Shown here: piece by piece, positions 18,268 to 27,197 of the stretch
Numbering within the stretch: the first letter of the stretch is position 1
Layout: every line of letters starts with the position of its first letter
From: Pseudomonas frederiksbergensis
Lineage (GTDB): Bacteria > Pseudomonadota > Gammaproteobacteria > Pseudomonadales > Pseudomonadaceae
Assembly (NCBI RefSeq): GCF_003732705.1
Contig: NZ_MOBR01000009.1
Coordinates: forward strand, 372,001-436,000
Direction: 5' to 3'
Length of the DNA: 64,000 bases
Position numbers and translations under genes: made by a program
The notes under the pieces: generated by a model
What the model saw: only the letters and a program-made list of their open reading frames with translations
What the model was told of the DNA's origin: nothing
The model's database searches: none

Positions 18268-18807
18268 ATGGAGGTCGCTATCGCCAGCGATCAGGCAATA
18301 CGAGCAGAGTTGGGCCAGCATCTGGCGCGGTTATGGCGCTACGGCTTGCTGCTGTCCCGACAACGGCACGTCGCCGAAGACTTGGTGCAGGCCACCTGCG
18401 TGCGGGCACTCGAGCGGGCCGGGCAATATGAGCCCGGCACCCGCATGGACCGCTGGCTGCTGAGCATCTTGCACTCGATCTGGCTCAACGAAGTACGCGC
18501 CCGGCGTGTGCGTCTGGGCCAAGGCCTGGTGAATGCCGATGAGGCGCTGTCGTTCGACGGTGAACACGCGGCGCAAACCCATGTGCTGGCCGCCCAGGTG
18601 ATCCGGCGGGTCGATGCCCTGCCCGAAGCCCAGCGCGAAACGGTGTACCTGGCTTACGTTGAAGGCTTGTCTTATCGCGAGGTGGCGGATGTGCTGCAAG
18701 TGCCCATCGGCACGGTCATGAGCCGACTGGCCACCGCCCGCCTGAAACTCGCGGAGTACCCGCCCCTGCATGCCGTACCGAACCCAACCACGGGAGAACG
18801 TCGATGA
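18268..18807 (+). CDS. ECF-family RNA polymerase sigma factor
   Basis: A 179-residue extracytoplasmic-function sigma factor with region 2 (HVAEDLVQATCVRALERAG..., about residues 35-56, and DRWLLSILHSIWLNEVR) and region 4 (ALPEAQRETVYLAYVEGLSY with REVADVLQVPIGTVMSRLA). It overlaps the next gene by ATGA, the usual arrangement with a cognate anti-sigma factor. The signal and target promoters are unknown; the neighbouring cytochrome b561 and TPR genes suggest an envelope or redox stress role (inference). Confidence 0.9.
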   Translation: MEVAIASDQAIRAELGQHLARLWRYGLLLSRQRHVAEDLVQATCVRALERAGQYEPGTRMDRWLLSILHSIWLNEVRARRVRLGQGLVNADEALSFDGEHAAQTHVLAAQVIRRVDALPEAQRETVYLAYVEGLSYREVADVLQVPIGTVMSRLATARLKLAEYPPLHAVPNPTTGERR

Positions 18808-19580
18808 ACGACCACTCACGACCGACAATACCGTCGGATGAACAGTTGGTGGCCTACCTCGACGACCAGCTCGACATCGAGCAACGCGCCCGCATCGACG
18901 ACGCCATCAACGAAGACCCGACGCTCAACCTACGCCTGCAATGGCTGGCCCGTAGCAACTTGCCGTTCAAGGACGCCTATGACGAACTGGGGCGGCAAGC
19001 ACCGGTGGATCGCCTGCAAGCCATGCTCGACACCTTGCCCAGCCCTGCCCGTCCGGCCCTGAACCGGCGCTGGTTTCTGGCGGCAGCCGCCGGTCTGGTG
19101 GTGAGCAGTGTGGTAGCGGATCGCTTGTTCCTCGGCTGGCAGTTGAGCCAGGAAAAAAGCAACTGGCGTGGGTTGGTGGCCGACTATATGTCGCTCTACG
19201 TGCCGCAAACCCTGGAGCACTTGCCCAGCGACGACTCCACCCAGCGCGCACAATTGCGCACCATCGACACCCGTTTGGGCCTGAACCTGGCGCCTGCAAA
19301 ACTGACCTTGCCGCGCCTGGAGTTCAAACGCGCGCAAATCCTCGAGTACGACGGCGTGCCCATCGCCCAGATTACCTACCTCGATCCGACCCACGGCCCG
19401 ATGGCACTGTGCGTCACCCGTTCCAACAAGGGCAGCCGGCCGTTTGCCCAGGAACGCCGGCACAACATGAACGTTGTGTACTGGGCTGACACAGAGCACG
19501 CCTGGATGCTGATCGGGCACAACACCATGGCGGATCTTGAAGACATGGCCAAGGTTTTGCGAGGTCGGCTGAGCGCATGA
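18804..19580 (+). CDS. Anti-sigma factor, single-pass membrane protein
   Basis: A 258-residue protein translationally coupled (ATGA overlap) to the ECF sigma gene. The N-terminal about 85 residues form a cytoplasmic helical region of the RsiW/ChrR-like type (QLVAYLDDQLDIEQRARIDD), then one transmembrane segment follows (WFLAAAAGLVVSSVVADRLF, about residues 90-109). A periplasmic domain of about 150 residues of unknown fold completes it. No zinc-binding H-x3-C-x2-C motif is evident, so it is not a canonical ZAS protein. It presumably holds the upstream sigma factor inactive. Confidence 0.85.
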   Translation: MNDHSRPTIPSDEQLVAYLDDQLDIEQRARIDDAINEDPTLNLRLQWLARSNLPFKDAYDELGRQAPVDRLQAMLDTLPSPARPALNRRWFLAAAAGLVVSSVVADRLFLGWQLSQEKSNWRGLVADYMSLYVPQTLEHLPSDDSTQRAQLRTIDTRLGLNLAPAKLTLPRLEFKRAQILEYDGVPIAQITYLDPTHGPMALCVTRSNKGSRPFAQERRHNMNVVYWADTEHAWMLIGHNTMADLEDMAKVLRGRLSA

Positions 19581-19629
19581 CGGGAATCCTCACTATGCTT
19601 GGCACCTGACTTCCAAGGAGGAACCACCC

Positions 19630-20271
19630 ATGCCCCATCCCTCGCTGCTCGCTTCACGCACGGCCCTGTTGGTGATTGACGTACAAAACGACTTCATCCC
19701 CGGCGGTCAACTCCCGGTGCCCGAAGGCGACTTGATCGTGCCTCTGATCAATCACCTCGGAGGCCAGTTCAAACAGGTCATCATTGCCCAGGACTGGCAC
19801 CCGGCTGGCCACGCCTCGTTTGCGTCCAGCCATCCGCAGCGCAAACCCTACGATGTCATTCAATTGCCCTACGGCGAACAGACGCTGTGGCCGGAGCATT
19901 GTGTGCGCGGCACCCACGGCGCCGAGTTGCACGCCGATCTGGATTTGCCCCACGCGCAACTGATCATTCGCAAGGGCTGTAATCCGGATATCGACAGTTA
20001 TTCGGCGTTTCTGGAGGCGGATCGCACGACCGCCACGGGGTTGGCCGGGTATTTGAAGGAACGGGGCATCGACACCGTTTACGTGGTCGGACTGGCGCTG
20101 GATTTCTGCGTGATGTTTACCGCGCTGGATGCGCGCACGGCGGGGTTCAATGCGTTTGTGGTGCTGGATGCGTGCCGGGCGATTGATCTTGATGGTTCGC
20201 TGGCGGCAGCGGTTGAGCGGATGCAGGTGGCTGGGGTTGGGTTGATTCAATCCACCCAGATACTCGACTAA
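19630..20271 (+). CDS. pncA: Nicotinamidase PncA
   Basis: A 213-residue isochorismatase-fold amidase that converts nicotinamide to nicotinic acid for NAD salvage. The catalytic triad is visible: Asp in VIDVQNDFIPGG (about residues 19-30), Lys in IIRKGCNPDIDSYSAF and the nucleophile Cys in GLALDFCVMFTALDA (about residue 163). The metal-site histidines lie in AQDWHPAGHASFAS. AAGGAGG precedes the ATG. NudC, also in NAD turnover, is encoded 5 kb upstream but not in the same operon. Confidence 0.93.
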   Translation: MPHPSLLASRTALLVIDVQNDFIPGGQLPVPEGDLIVPLINHLGGQFKQVIIAQDWHPAGHASFASSHPQRKPYDVIQLPYGEQTLWPEHCVRGTHGAELHADLDLPHAQLIIRKGCNPDIDSYSAFLEADRTTATGLAGYLKERGIDTVYVVGLALDFCVMFTALDARTAGFNAFVVLDACRAIDLDGSLAAAVERMQVAGVGLIQSTQILD

Positions 20272-20293
20272 TAATCTCCGTAGAAAAGGACTC

Positions 20294-20435
20294 CCTGTGG
20301 CGAGGGGGCTTGCCCCCGTTCGACGGCGAAGCAGTCGCAAAACCCGTTAATGCGATTTAACTGAAAGACTACTGGGGCGCCGCTTCGCGCCCCAACGGGG
20401 TGATGCGGCATTCCGACAAGCCCCCTCGCCACAGG
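20294..20435. repeat. Long-armed REP-like inverted repeat (GTGGCGAGGGGGCTTG type)
   Basis: CTGTGGCGAGGGGGCTTGCC at the left matches the complement of CAAGCCCCCTCGCCACAG at the right, about 95 bp apart. A separate GGGGCGC/GCGCCCC hairpin (about 20374-20393) lies inside. It occupies the convergent gap between pncA and the sensor kinase and belongs to a different REP class from the others here. Confidence 0.85.
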
Positions 20436-20450
20436 TTGGTGTGCTTGTCG

Positions 20451-21752
20451 TTAGATTGGGGTGGGCAACCACAACCTGAGCCGCGCGCCACCCAGCGGCG
20501 ATGCTTCAACCGTCAACGTCCCGCCCTGCGCTTCCAACGCCCGACGGCTGATCGCCAGGCCCAGACCAAAGCCGCCAGTGGCGCGATCACGACTCCGATC
20601 CAGACGATAAAACGGCTCAAAAATCCGCTCGCGCTCATCCTCCGGGATGCCGATGCCATCGTCATCGACCCAGATTTCGCAGCCTTTCGGGCACACCTGC
20701 ACGCCAATCTGAATGCGTTTTTCGCAGTAGCGCATTGCATTGCGCAGCAAGTTTTGCAGAGCACGCGCGGTCAGGCGCGGGTCGAGGGTGAAGCGCTCAA
20801 GCTGACCGTGCAGCAGCACGTCAATCACGATATCCGGCGATTCCAGTTCTTCATCGACGCTGCCCAAAATACTGTCGATAAACTCATCCAGCGACACTTC
20901 AACCCGCTCCGGCAACCGCGCCGGATTCTGCAGACGGCTGTAGGACAGCAACTCCAGCACCAACTCATCCAGTTCACGAATGTGCGCCACCAGCCCTTGC
21001 AGGCGTTCGCGGCTAGGCGCCGGCATATCATCGGACAGCGCCAGCGCCAGGCCGAAATCCAGGCGGGTCAGCGGCGTGCGCAGTTCGTGGGACACGGCGT
21101 TGAGCAAGTCCCGTTGCTGGTTCAGCAGGTTTTCGATGTCGCCGGCCATGGTGTCGAACACATTGGCCAGACTGCCGATGTTGGACGTGTGGGAGATCTG
21201 CGTGCGTTCGCTCAAGTGCCCTTTGCCGAAGCGCTCAGCCGTGCCTTTGAGACGTTCGAGGTCGCGCCAGTGCGGGCGCAACCACAGCAGCAGGCAGGCG
21301 AGCATGGTCGCGCCGATCAGTACGTTGATGCTCCAGTACAACAGATTGACGTCCAGCGGGTCCGGCGGCACCACCATTTGCACCACCGTCCGCTCGTTCA
21401 ACGGCGCGACTGCCAGGGTGCGCCAGCCCCAGTCGCCAATGCGCACGATATTCTCGCCGCGCTGCAATCGCTCACGCTCATCGAGGGTGAAATCGGCGTC
21501 ATCCTTGCCGGACAGCACGATGTGCAGCGGCTGGAACTCCTTGTCCATTTCCGCCGCCAGGGCCGGCCACTGTTCCGTCGGCACCGCGTGGAACTGTTTG
21601 ACGATCAGGGTTTGCAAACCGCGGGAATAATCGAGGTTGTACGTGACAAAGCGTTCATGGAACAGCTTGATCACCACGTCCGGCACCAGGTAAATCGCCG
21701 CGCTGTACGAAACGATCGTCACCAGGTACAGGCGAAAGAGGATTCTGAACAT
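20451..21752 (-). CDS. Sensor histidine kinase, RstB-like
   Basis: A 433-residue membrane kinase. Two membrane spans (about residues 5-25 and 143-162) flank a roughly 115-residue periplasmic sensor. A HAMP domain follows (WLRPHWRDLERLKGTAERFG), then the H-box NAVSHELRTPLTRLD, and the ATPase domain with N box LLRNAMRYCEK, DDDGIGIPEDE and GGFGLGLAISRRA. The WLRPHW/GHLSER region and the sensor length closely resemble E. coli RstB; orthology is not established. It starts 4 bp after the response regulator and the pair diverges from an RND efflux operon, reminiscent of AdeRS-AdeAB. Confidence 0.87.
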   Translation of the reverse strand: MFRILFRLYLVTIVSYSAAIYLVPDVVIKLFHERFVTYNLDYSRGLQTLIVKQFHAVPTEQWPALAAEMDKEFQPLHIVLSGKDDADFTLDERERLQRGENIVRIGDWGWRTLAVAPLNERTVVQMVVPPDPLDVNLLYWSINVLIGATMLACLLLWLRPHWRDLERLKGTAERFGKGHLSERTQISHTSNIGSLANVFDTMAGDIENLLNQQRDLLNAVSHELRTPLTRLDFGLALALSDDMPAPSRERLQGLVAHIRELDELVLELLSYSRLQNPARLPERVEVSLDEFIDSILGSVDEELESPDIVIDVLLHGQLERFTLDPRLTARALQNLLRNAMRYCEKRIQIGVQVCPKGCEIWVDDDGIGIPEDERERIFEPFYRLDRSRDRATGGFGLGLAISRRALEAQGGTLTVEASPLGGARLRLWLPTPI

Positions 21753-21756
21753 CGCC

Positions 21757-22458
21757 TCAGCATTCCCACTCGGAGCGACTGAACAGGTAGCCCTTGCCCC
21801 ACACGGTCTTGATCTTGCGCGCCTCGCCGGCGTGGTCGTCGAACTTGCGTCGCAGCTTGGAAATCGCCACGTCCACCGAGCGGTCGGTGCCGTTGAACTC
21901 GATGCCGCGCAGGCGTTGCAGGATCTGGTCGCGGCTCAGCACTTCGCCGGCATGCCGGGCCAGCACCACCAGCAGGTTGTATTCGCCACTGGACAACTCC
22001 ACCAGTTGTTCGCGCCAGGTCACGGTGCGCTCGGACAGGTCGATGCACAGGTTGCCCATCAGGATGCGATCGTTGGCGGTCTGCGGTTCGCCGAGGCTGC
22101 TGCGCCGTAGCAAGGTGCGCACCCGCGCCAGCAGAACGCGTGGCTCGCAAGGTTTGGTGACGTAGTCGTCGGCGCCCATTTCCAGGCCCAGCACCTGATC
22201 GTGGCTGTCGTCCCGGGCGGTGAGCATCAGGATGGGCAACGTGGCCGAGTCGGCCCTGAGCAGGCGACAGACTTGCAGGCCGTCGAGCCCCGGCAGCATC
22301 AGGTCGAGGATCACCAGGTCCGGCGGATTGACCCGCGCACGTTCGCGCACATGATCGCCACGGCTGATCACGCTGACCGAATAGCCGTTGCGTTCCAGGT
22401 AGCTGGCGATCAGTTCGGAGAGCGCGGTGTCGTCTTCGACCAGGAGGATGTTGGGCAT
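21757..22458 (-). CDS. OmpR-family response regulator, RstA-like
   Basis: A 233-residue regulator with a receiver domain (acidic pocket in LLVEDDTAL, phosphoacceptor Asp in PDLVILDLMLPGLDG near residue 52, Lys in DDYVTKPCEPR) and a C-terminal winged helix (LSSGEYNLLVVLARHAGEVL ... RSVDVAISKLRRKFDDHA). The start MPNILLVEDD at 22458 is chosen because the receiver begins there; a longer frame reads into REP DNA. Probable target: the divergent RND operon, whose promoter region carries a TTACAC/TCACAC direct repeat. Confidence 0.9.
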   Translation of the reverse strand: MPNILLVEDDTALSELIASYLERNGYSVSVISRGDHVRERARVNPPDLVILDLMLPGLDGLQVCRLLRADSATLPILMLTARDDSHDQVLGLEMGADDYVTKPCEPRVLLARVRTLLRRSSLGEPQTANDRILMGNLCIDLSERTVTWREQLVELSSGEYNLLVVLARHAGEVLSRDQILQRLRGIEFNGTDRSVDVAISKLRRKFDDHAGEARKIKTVWGKGYLFSRSEWEC

Positions 22459-22500
22459 GGGGTGTTTCCAGAAAAAGAGCTGTGGCGACTGTTCGGCCCC

Positions 22501-22570
22501 CTTCGCGGGCAAGCCTCGCTCCTACAGAGGTATCGCATTCTCCTGTAGGAGCGAGGCTTGCCCGCGAAGG
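22501..22570. repeat. REP doublet in the two-component/RND spacer
   Basis: CTTCGCGGGCAAGCCTCGCT and its complement AGCGAGGCTTGCCCGCGAAG form an inverted pair with about 15 bp between the TCCTACAG ends. It lies between divergently transcribed genes, upstream of the response regulator. Confidence 0.9.
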
Positions 22571-22640
22571 TGGCCTGACAGTCGCAAAAGTAATCAAGCG
22601 GCAAAGGATATACGCCCTCGTACGTCTAAGAGTAAAACCC

Positions 22641-22656
22641 TTACACAATTTCACAC
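22641..22656 (+). promoter_or_regulatory. Candidate response-regulator direct repeat upstream of the RND operon
   Basis: TTACACAATTTCACAC contains two similar hexamers, TTACAC and TCACAC, spaced 10 bp apart, the one-helical-turn arrangement bound by OmpR-type dimers. It lies about 75 bp before the adaptor start and on the other side of the divergent response regulator. Evidence is pattern only. Confidence 0.35.
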
Positions 22657-22729
22657 AGCACCTACAAAGCTTCACCGCTACTCTCGTCGCCTCCCCGTAG
22701 GATGCCGGGGTCATTATTGGGGTATTCAC

Positions 22730-23887
22730 ATGTCAAAGAACCTGCTTGCCACGCTCAGCCTGATTGCACTGGCGTTGACACTGAGCGCTTGTGACAAGTC
22801 CTCGACCGCCGAAGAGGCGGCGCCGCTGGCCGCCGTGCGTATCGAAACCATCGAAGCCCGGCCGCTGTCGATCACCAGCGAACTGAGCGGGCGCATCGCC
22901 GCGCCGCGCATTGCTGAAGTCCGCGCCCGGGTAGCCGGCGTCGTATTGCAGCGCACCTTCCGCGAAGGCAGCGACGTGAAACAGGGCGACGTACTGTTCC
23001 GCATCGACCCGGCGCCGTTCAAGGCCGATCTGGACAGCGCCGAAGCAGCGCTGCGCAAGGCCGAGGCCAATGCGTTCCAGGCCAAACTGCAAGAGCAACG
23101 CTATTCGCAATTGATCGAAGGCAACGCCATCAGCGGCCAGGACTACGACAACGCCCGGGCCAATGCCCGACAAACCGCCGCTGACGTGGCGGCCAACAAG
23201 GCGGCCGTGGCGCGGGCCAAGTTGAACCTGGGTTATGCCACCGTCACTGCGCCGATTTCCGGGCGCGTCGGCCGTGCCCTGGTCACCGAAGGCGCGTTGG
23301 TCGGGCAGAACGAAACCACGCCGCTGGCGTTGATCCAGCAACTGAACCCGATCCATGCCGACCTGACCCAATCGACCCGGGAACTCAATGACCTGCGCCG
23401 GGCGTTCCGTTCCGGGAACTTGCAGCAGGTCGGCCAGGATCAGGCCAAGGCCACGCTGATCCAGGATGACGGCAGCCTCTATCCGCTGCCGGGCAAACTG
23501 CTGTTCGCAGAGATCAGCGTCGATCCGGGCACCGGGCAGATCATCCTGCGCAGCGAGTTTCCCAATCCGGACCTCGACTTGCTGCCGGGCAGCTTCGTGC
23601 GTGTACGCATCGAGCAAGCGGTCAACCAGCAAGGCATCAGCGTGCCGCAGCGGGCCATCCAGCGTGACAGTGCCGGGGTTGCCCAGGTGTTGTTGCTCGA
23701 CGCCGAGCAACGGGTCAGCCTGCAACCGGTGCAATTGAGCGCGGTGCAGAACGATCGCTGGATCGTCACCGGTGGCCTCAAGCCTGGCGATCGCATCGTC
23801 ACCGAAGGCCTGCAACACGCCAAGCCTGGCGAAAAAGTGCAGATCGACGACACCCCTCTTCCACTTGCCCAGGCGACTGGTCAGTAA
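22730..23887 (+). CDS. RND efflux periplasmic adaptor (membrane fusion) lipoprotein
   Basis: A 385-residue AcrA/MexA-family adaptor. It has a lipoprotein signal ending LTLSAC with acylated Cys21, then the biotinyl-lipoyl-like segment (RVAGVVLQRTFREGSDVKQG), an alpha-helical hairpin (about residues 100-165), and the beta-barrel and membrane-proximal domains (ISVDPGTGQIILRSEFPNPD). The ATG at 22730 gives a proper lipoprotein start; the long frame upstream runs through REP DNA. It precedes the RND pump by 15 bp. No outer-membrane channel gene follows, so it probably recruits a TolC/OprM homologue encoded elsewhere. Confidence 0.9.
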   Translation: MSKNLLATLSLIALALTLSACDKSSTAEEAAPLAAVRIETIEARPLSITSELSGRIAAPRIAEVRARVAGVVLQRTFREGSDVKQGDVLFRIDPAPFKADLDSAEAALRKAEANAFQAKLQEQRYSQLIEGNAISGQDYDNARANARQTAADVAANKAAVARAKLNLGYATVTAPISGRVGRALVTEGALVGQNETTPLALIQQLNPIHADLTQSTRELNDLRRAFRSGNLQQVGQDQAKATLIQDDGSLYPLPGKLLFAEISVDPGTGQIILRSEFPNPDLDLLPGSFVRVRIEQAVNQQGISVPQRAIQRDSAGVAQVLLLDAEQRVSLQPVQLSAVQNDRWIVTGGLKPGDRIVTEGLQHAKPGEKVQIDDTPLPLAQATGQ

Positions 23888-23902
23888 GCAGGACGCTTTT
23901 TT

Positions 23903-26900
23903 ATGCCGCAGTTCTTTATCGACCGTCCGGTGTTTGCCTGGGTGGTCGCGTTGTTCATCCTGCTGGCCGGTGCGCTGGCCATTCCGCAATTGCCGGTGGC
24001 GCAGTACCCCGACGTCGCGCCCCCGCAGATCGAAATCAACGCCACGTACCCCGGCGCCTCGGCGCAGACCATCGACGAAAGCGTGGTCAGCCTGATCGAG
24101 GAAGAGCTCAACGGCGCTGATCACCTGCTGTATTTTGAATCCCAGAGCAGCCTCGGCAGCGCGACCATCAAGGCTACGTTTCAACCGGGTACCAACCCGG
24201 AGATGGCCCAGGTGGACGTGCAAAATCGCCTTAAAGTCATCGAGTCGCGCCTGCCGCAAGCAGTGAACCAGCAAGGTTTGTCGGTGGAGAAAGTCTCCTC
24301 CGGTTTCTTGCTGTTGATCACCCTGACCTCCAACGACGGCAAGCTCGACGACGTGGCGCTCAGTGATTACCTGGCGCGCAACGTGATGAACGAGATCAAG
24401 CGCCTGGACGGTGTCGGCAAAGCGCAACTGTATGGCGCCGAGCGGGCCATGCGGATCTGGATCGACCCGCGCAAGCTGATCGGTTTCAACCTCACACCGG
24501 CGGATGTGAACGCCGCCATCGTGGCGCAAAACGCCCAAGTGTCCGCCGGCAGCATCGGCGATTTGCCGACCCGCAGCACCCAGGAAATCACCGCGACCAT
24601 CGTGGTCAAGGGTCAGTTGTCGACGCCGGAAGAATTCGCCGACATCGTGCTCAAGGCCAATGCCGACGGCTCTACCGTGCGCATCAAAGACGTGGCGCGG
24701 GTCGAGATCGGCAGTCAGGAATATCAATTCGGCACCCGCCTGAACGGTAAGCCATCCACCGCCGTCGGCGTGCAGCTGTCGCCGGGGGCCAATGCCCTGA
24801 GCACCGCCACCGCCGTGCGGGCGAAGATGGATGAACTGGCGCGCTACTTCCCGGCCAACGTCGAATACAAGATTCCGTACGACACCTCGCCCTTCGTCAA
24901 AGTCTCGATCACCAAAGTGGTTTACACCCTTGGCGAGGCAATGTTGCTGGTGTTTGCGGTGATGTTCCTGTTCCTGCAAAACATCCGCTATACGCTGATC
25001 CCGACCCTGGTGGTGCCGGTGGCGTTGATGGGCACCTTCGCGACCATGCTCGCGCTGGGGTTCTCGATCAACGTGCTGACCATGTTCGGCATGGTGCTGG
25101 CCATCGGCATTCTGGTGGACGACGCGATTGTGGTGGTGGAGAACGTCGAGCGGATCATGGTCACTGAGGGCCTGTCGCCCAAGGAAGCGACGCGCAAGGC
25201 GATGAAGCAGATCACTGGCGCGATCATCGGCATCACCCTGGTGCTGGTGGCAGTGTTCATTCCGATGGCGTTCATGCAGGGATCGGTCGGGGTCATTTAT
25301 CAGCAGTTCTCGCTGTCCATGGCCACCTCGATCCTGTTCTCGGCGTTCCTCGCCCTGACGTTGACCCCGGCACTCTGCGCGACGCTGCTCAAGCCGATGG
25401 CCAAAGGTGAGCATCATGAAAAGGGTGGTTTCTTCGGCTGGTTCAACCGTCGTTTCGAACAACTGACCGTGCGCTATCAAGGCTGGGTCGCCTATGCGCT
25501 GAAACGCACCGGGCGTTACCTGCTGATCTACGGCGTGCTGCTGATCGGGCTGGGCGTGTGTTTCAGTCGCTTGCCCTCCTCGTTCCTGCCGGTGGAAGAC
25601 CAGGGTTACACCATCACCGACATTCAACTGCCACCGGGCGCGAGCAAGAATCGCACGGTGCAGGTGGTCGAGCAGATTGAAGCGCATAACGCCAAGGAAC
25701 CCGGCGTGGGCGACAGCACAGTGATTCTCGGTTTCAGCTTCTCCGGCAGCGGGCAGAACGCGGCACTGGCGTTTACCACGTTGAAGGACTGGTCCGAACG
25801 CAGCAGCGATGACTCGGCCAGCTCGATTGCCGACCGCGCCAACATTGCCCTGAGCCAGATCAAGGACGCGATGGTGTTTGCCGTGTTGCCGCCGCCGGTT
25901 GACGGCCTCGGCACGTCCAGTGGTTTCGAGTTCCGCTTGCAGGATCGCGGCGGCCTCGGCCATGCCACGCTGATGCAGGCGCGCACGCAATTGCTGGAAG
26001 CGGCGGAGAAAAGTCCGATCCTGATGAACGTGCGCGAAAGCGCCCTGGCCGAAGCGCCGCAGGTGCAACTGGAAGTCGACCGTAAACAGGCCAACGCGTT
26101 GGGGGTTTCCTTTGCCGATGTCGGCAGCGTGTTGTCCACCGCCATCGGTTCGGCCTACATCAATGACTTCCCCAATCAGGGGCGGATGCAGCGGGTCGTC
26201 GTTCAGGCGGAAGGCGATCAACGCAGTCAGGTGGAGGATCTGCTGAAGATTCACGTACGCAACAGTGCCGGGAAAATGGTGCCGTTGTCGGCCTTCGTCC
26301 AGGCCAAATGGACTCAGGGCCCGGCGCAATTGACCCGCTACAACGGCTACCCGGCCATCAGCATTTCCGGTGAACCAAAACCGGGCCACAGCACCGGCGA
26401 AGCCATGGCAGAAATCGAACGGTTGGTGGCGCAAGGCCCGGCAGGTTTGGGCCAGGAATGGACCGGTCTGTCGCTGCAGGAGCGTTTGTCCGGCAGTCAG
26501 GCGCCAATTCTGCTCGGTTTGTCGCTGCTGATCGTGTTCCTGTGCCTGGCGGCGTTGTATGAGAGCTGGTCGATTCCGACTTCGGTGTTGCTGGTGGTGC
26601 CGCTCGGCGTACTCGGCGCGGTGCTCGCGGTGACGCTGCGCGGGATGCCCAACGATGTGTTCTTCAAGGTCGGGCTGATCACCATCATCGGTTTGTCGGC
26701 GAAGAACGCGATCCTGATCATCGAATTCGCCAAGAGCCTGTACGACGAAGGCCACGACCTGATCGACGCTACGTTGCAAGCCGCGCGGTTGCGGTTACGG
26801 CCGATCGTCATGACCTCGCTGGCATTCATCCTCGGCGTGGTGCCGCTGGCGATTGCCACCGGGGCCAGCTCCGCGAGCCAGCAAGCCATCGGCACCGGGG

Positions 26901-27001
26901 TGATCGGCGGGATGATCACGGCAACCCTGGCGGTGCTGTTCGTGCCGGTGTTTTTTGTGGTGGTGATGAAGCTGGTGCGCAAGCGCCACAAAGACACCTG
27001 A
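23903..27001 (+). CDS. RND multidrug efflux permease (HAE1 family)
   Basis: A 1032-residue inner-membrane proton/drug antiporter with 12 predicted spans and two large periplasmic loops. It starts with the family hallmark MPQFFIDRPVFAWVVALFI. The proton-relay aspartate pair is visible in GILVDDAIVVVENVERIM (near residue 407) and the conserved lysine region in VGLITIIGLSAKNAILIIEF (near 940). Substrates cannot be deduced. It forms an adaptor-pump operon, apparently under an RstAB-like two-component system, as in other two-gene RND systems such as MexVW or MexJK that borrow an outer-membrane channel. Confidence 0.93.
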   Translation: MPQFFIDRPVFAWVVALFILLAGALAIPQLPVAQYPDVAPPQIEINATYPGASAQTIDESVVSLIEEELNGADHLLYFESQSSLGSATIKATFQPGTNPEMAQVDVQNRLKVIESRLPQAVNQQGLSVEKVSSGFLLLITLTSNDGKLDDVALSDYLARNVMNEIKRLDGVGKAQLYGAERAMRIWIDPRKLIGFNLTPADVNAAIVAQNAQVSAGSIGDLPTRSTQEITATIVVKGQLSTPEEFADIVLKANADGSTVRIKDVARVEIGSQEYQFGTRLNGKPSTAVGVQLSPGANALSTATAVRAKMDELARYFPANVEYKIPYDTSPFVKVSITKVVYTLGEAMLLVFAVMFLFLQNIRYTLIPTLVVPVALMGTFATMLALGFSINVLTMFGMVLAIGILVDDAIVVVENVERIMVTEGLSPKEATRKAMKQITGAIIGITLVLVAVFIPMAFMQGSVGVIYQQFSLSMATSILFSAFLALTLTPALCATLLKPMAKGEHHEKGGFFGWFNRRFEQLTVRYQGWVAYALKRTGRYLLIYGVLLIGLGVCFSRLPSSFLPVEDQGYTITDIQLPPGASKNRTVQVVEQIEAHNAKEPGVGDSTVILGFSFSGSGQNAALAFTTLKDWSERSSDDSASSIADRANIALSQIKDAMVFAVLPPPVDGLGTSSGFEFRLQDRGGLGHATLMQARTQLLEAAEKSPILMNVRESALAEAPQVQLEVDRKQANALGVSFADVGSVLSTAIGSAYINDFPNQGRMQRVVVQAEGDQRSQVEDLLKIHVRNSAGKMVPLSAFVQAKWTQGPAQLTRYNGYPAISISGEPKPGHSTGEAMAEIERLVAQGPAGLGQEWTGLSLQERLSGSQAPILLGLSLLIVFLCLAALYESWSIPTSVLLVVPLGVLGAVLAVTLRGMPNDVFFKVGLITIIGLSAKNAILIIEFAKSLYDEGHDLIDATLQAARLRLRPIVMTSLAFILGVVPLAIATGASSASQQAIGTGVIGGMITATLAVLFVPVFFVVVMKLVRKRHKDT

Positions 27002-27030
27002 CCACCGATCCCCTGTCTGATCGCCGATCC

Positions 27031-27125
27031 CCTGTAGGAGCGAGGCTTGCCCGCGAAAGCGGTGTGTCAGTCAACATGAATGCTGACTGACACCGCCTCT
27101 TCGCGGGCAAGCCTCGCTCCTACAA
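27031..27125. repeat. REP doublet
   Basis: TGTAGGAGCGAGGCTTGCCC and the complementary GGGCAAGCCTCGCTCCTACA form an inverted pair around about 40 bp. It follows the RND pump stop codon and may help separate it from the DUF1345 gene. Confidence 0.9.
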
Positions 27126-27197
27126 GGGCACTCGGTATGTGGTCATAACCCACTACGCTGGGCTAAGGTATTCAAAACCCTGACCCATCGAGCCTCC

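Noticed and set aside
22733..26779. Open frame of 1348 codons on the minus strand
   Set aside because: It lies opposite the adaptor and RND pump genes, is rich in His/Gln/Arg as expected of the reverse of GC-rich coding DNA, has no domain, and the plus-strand genes are unmistakable.
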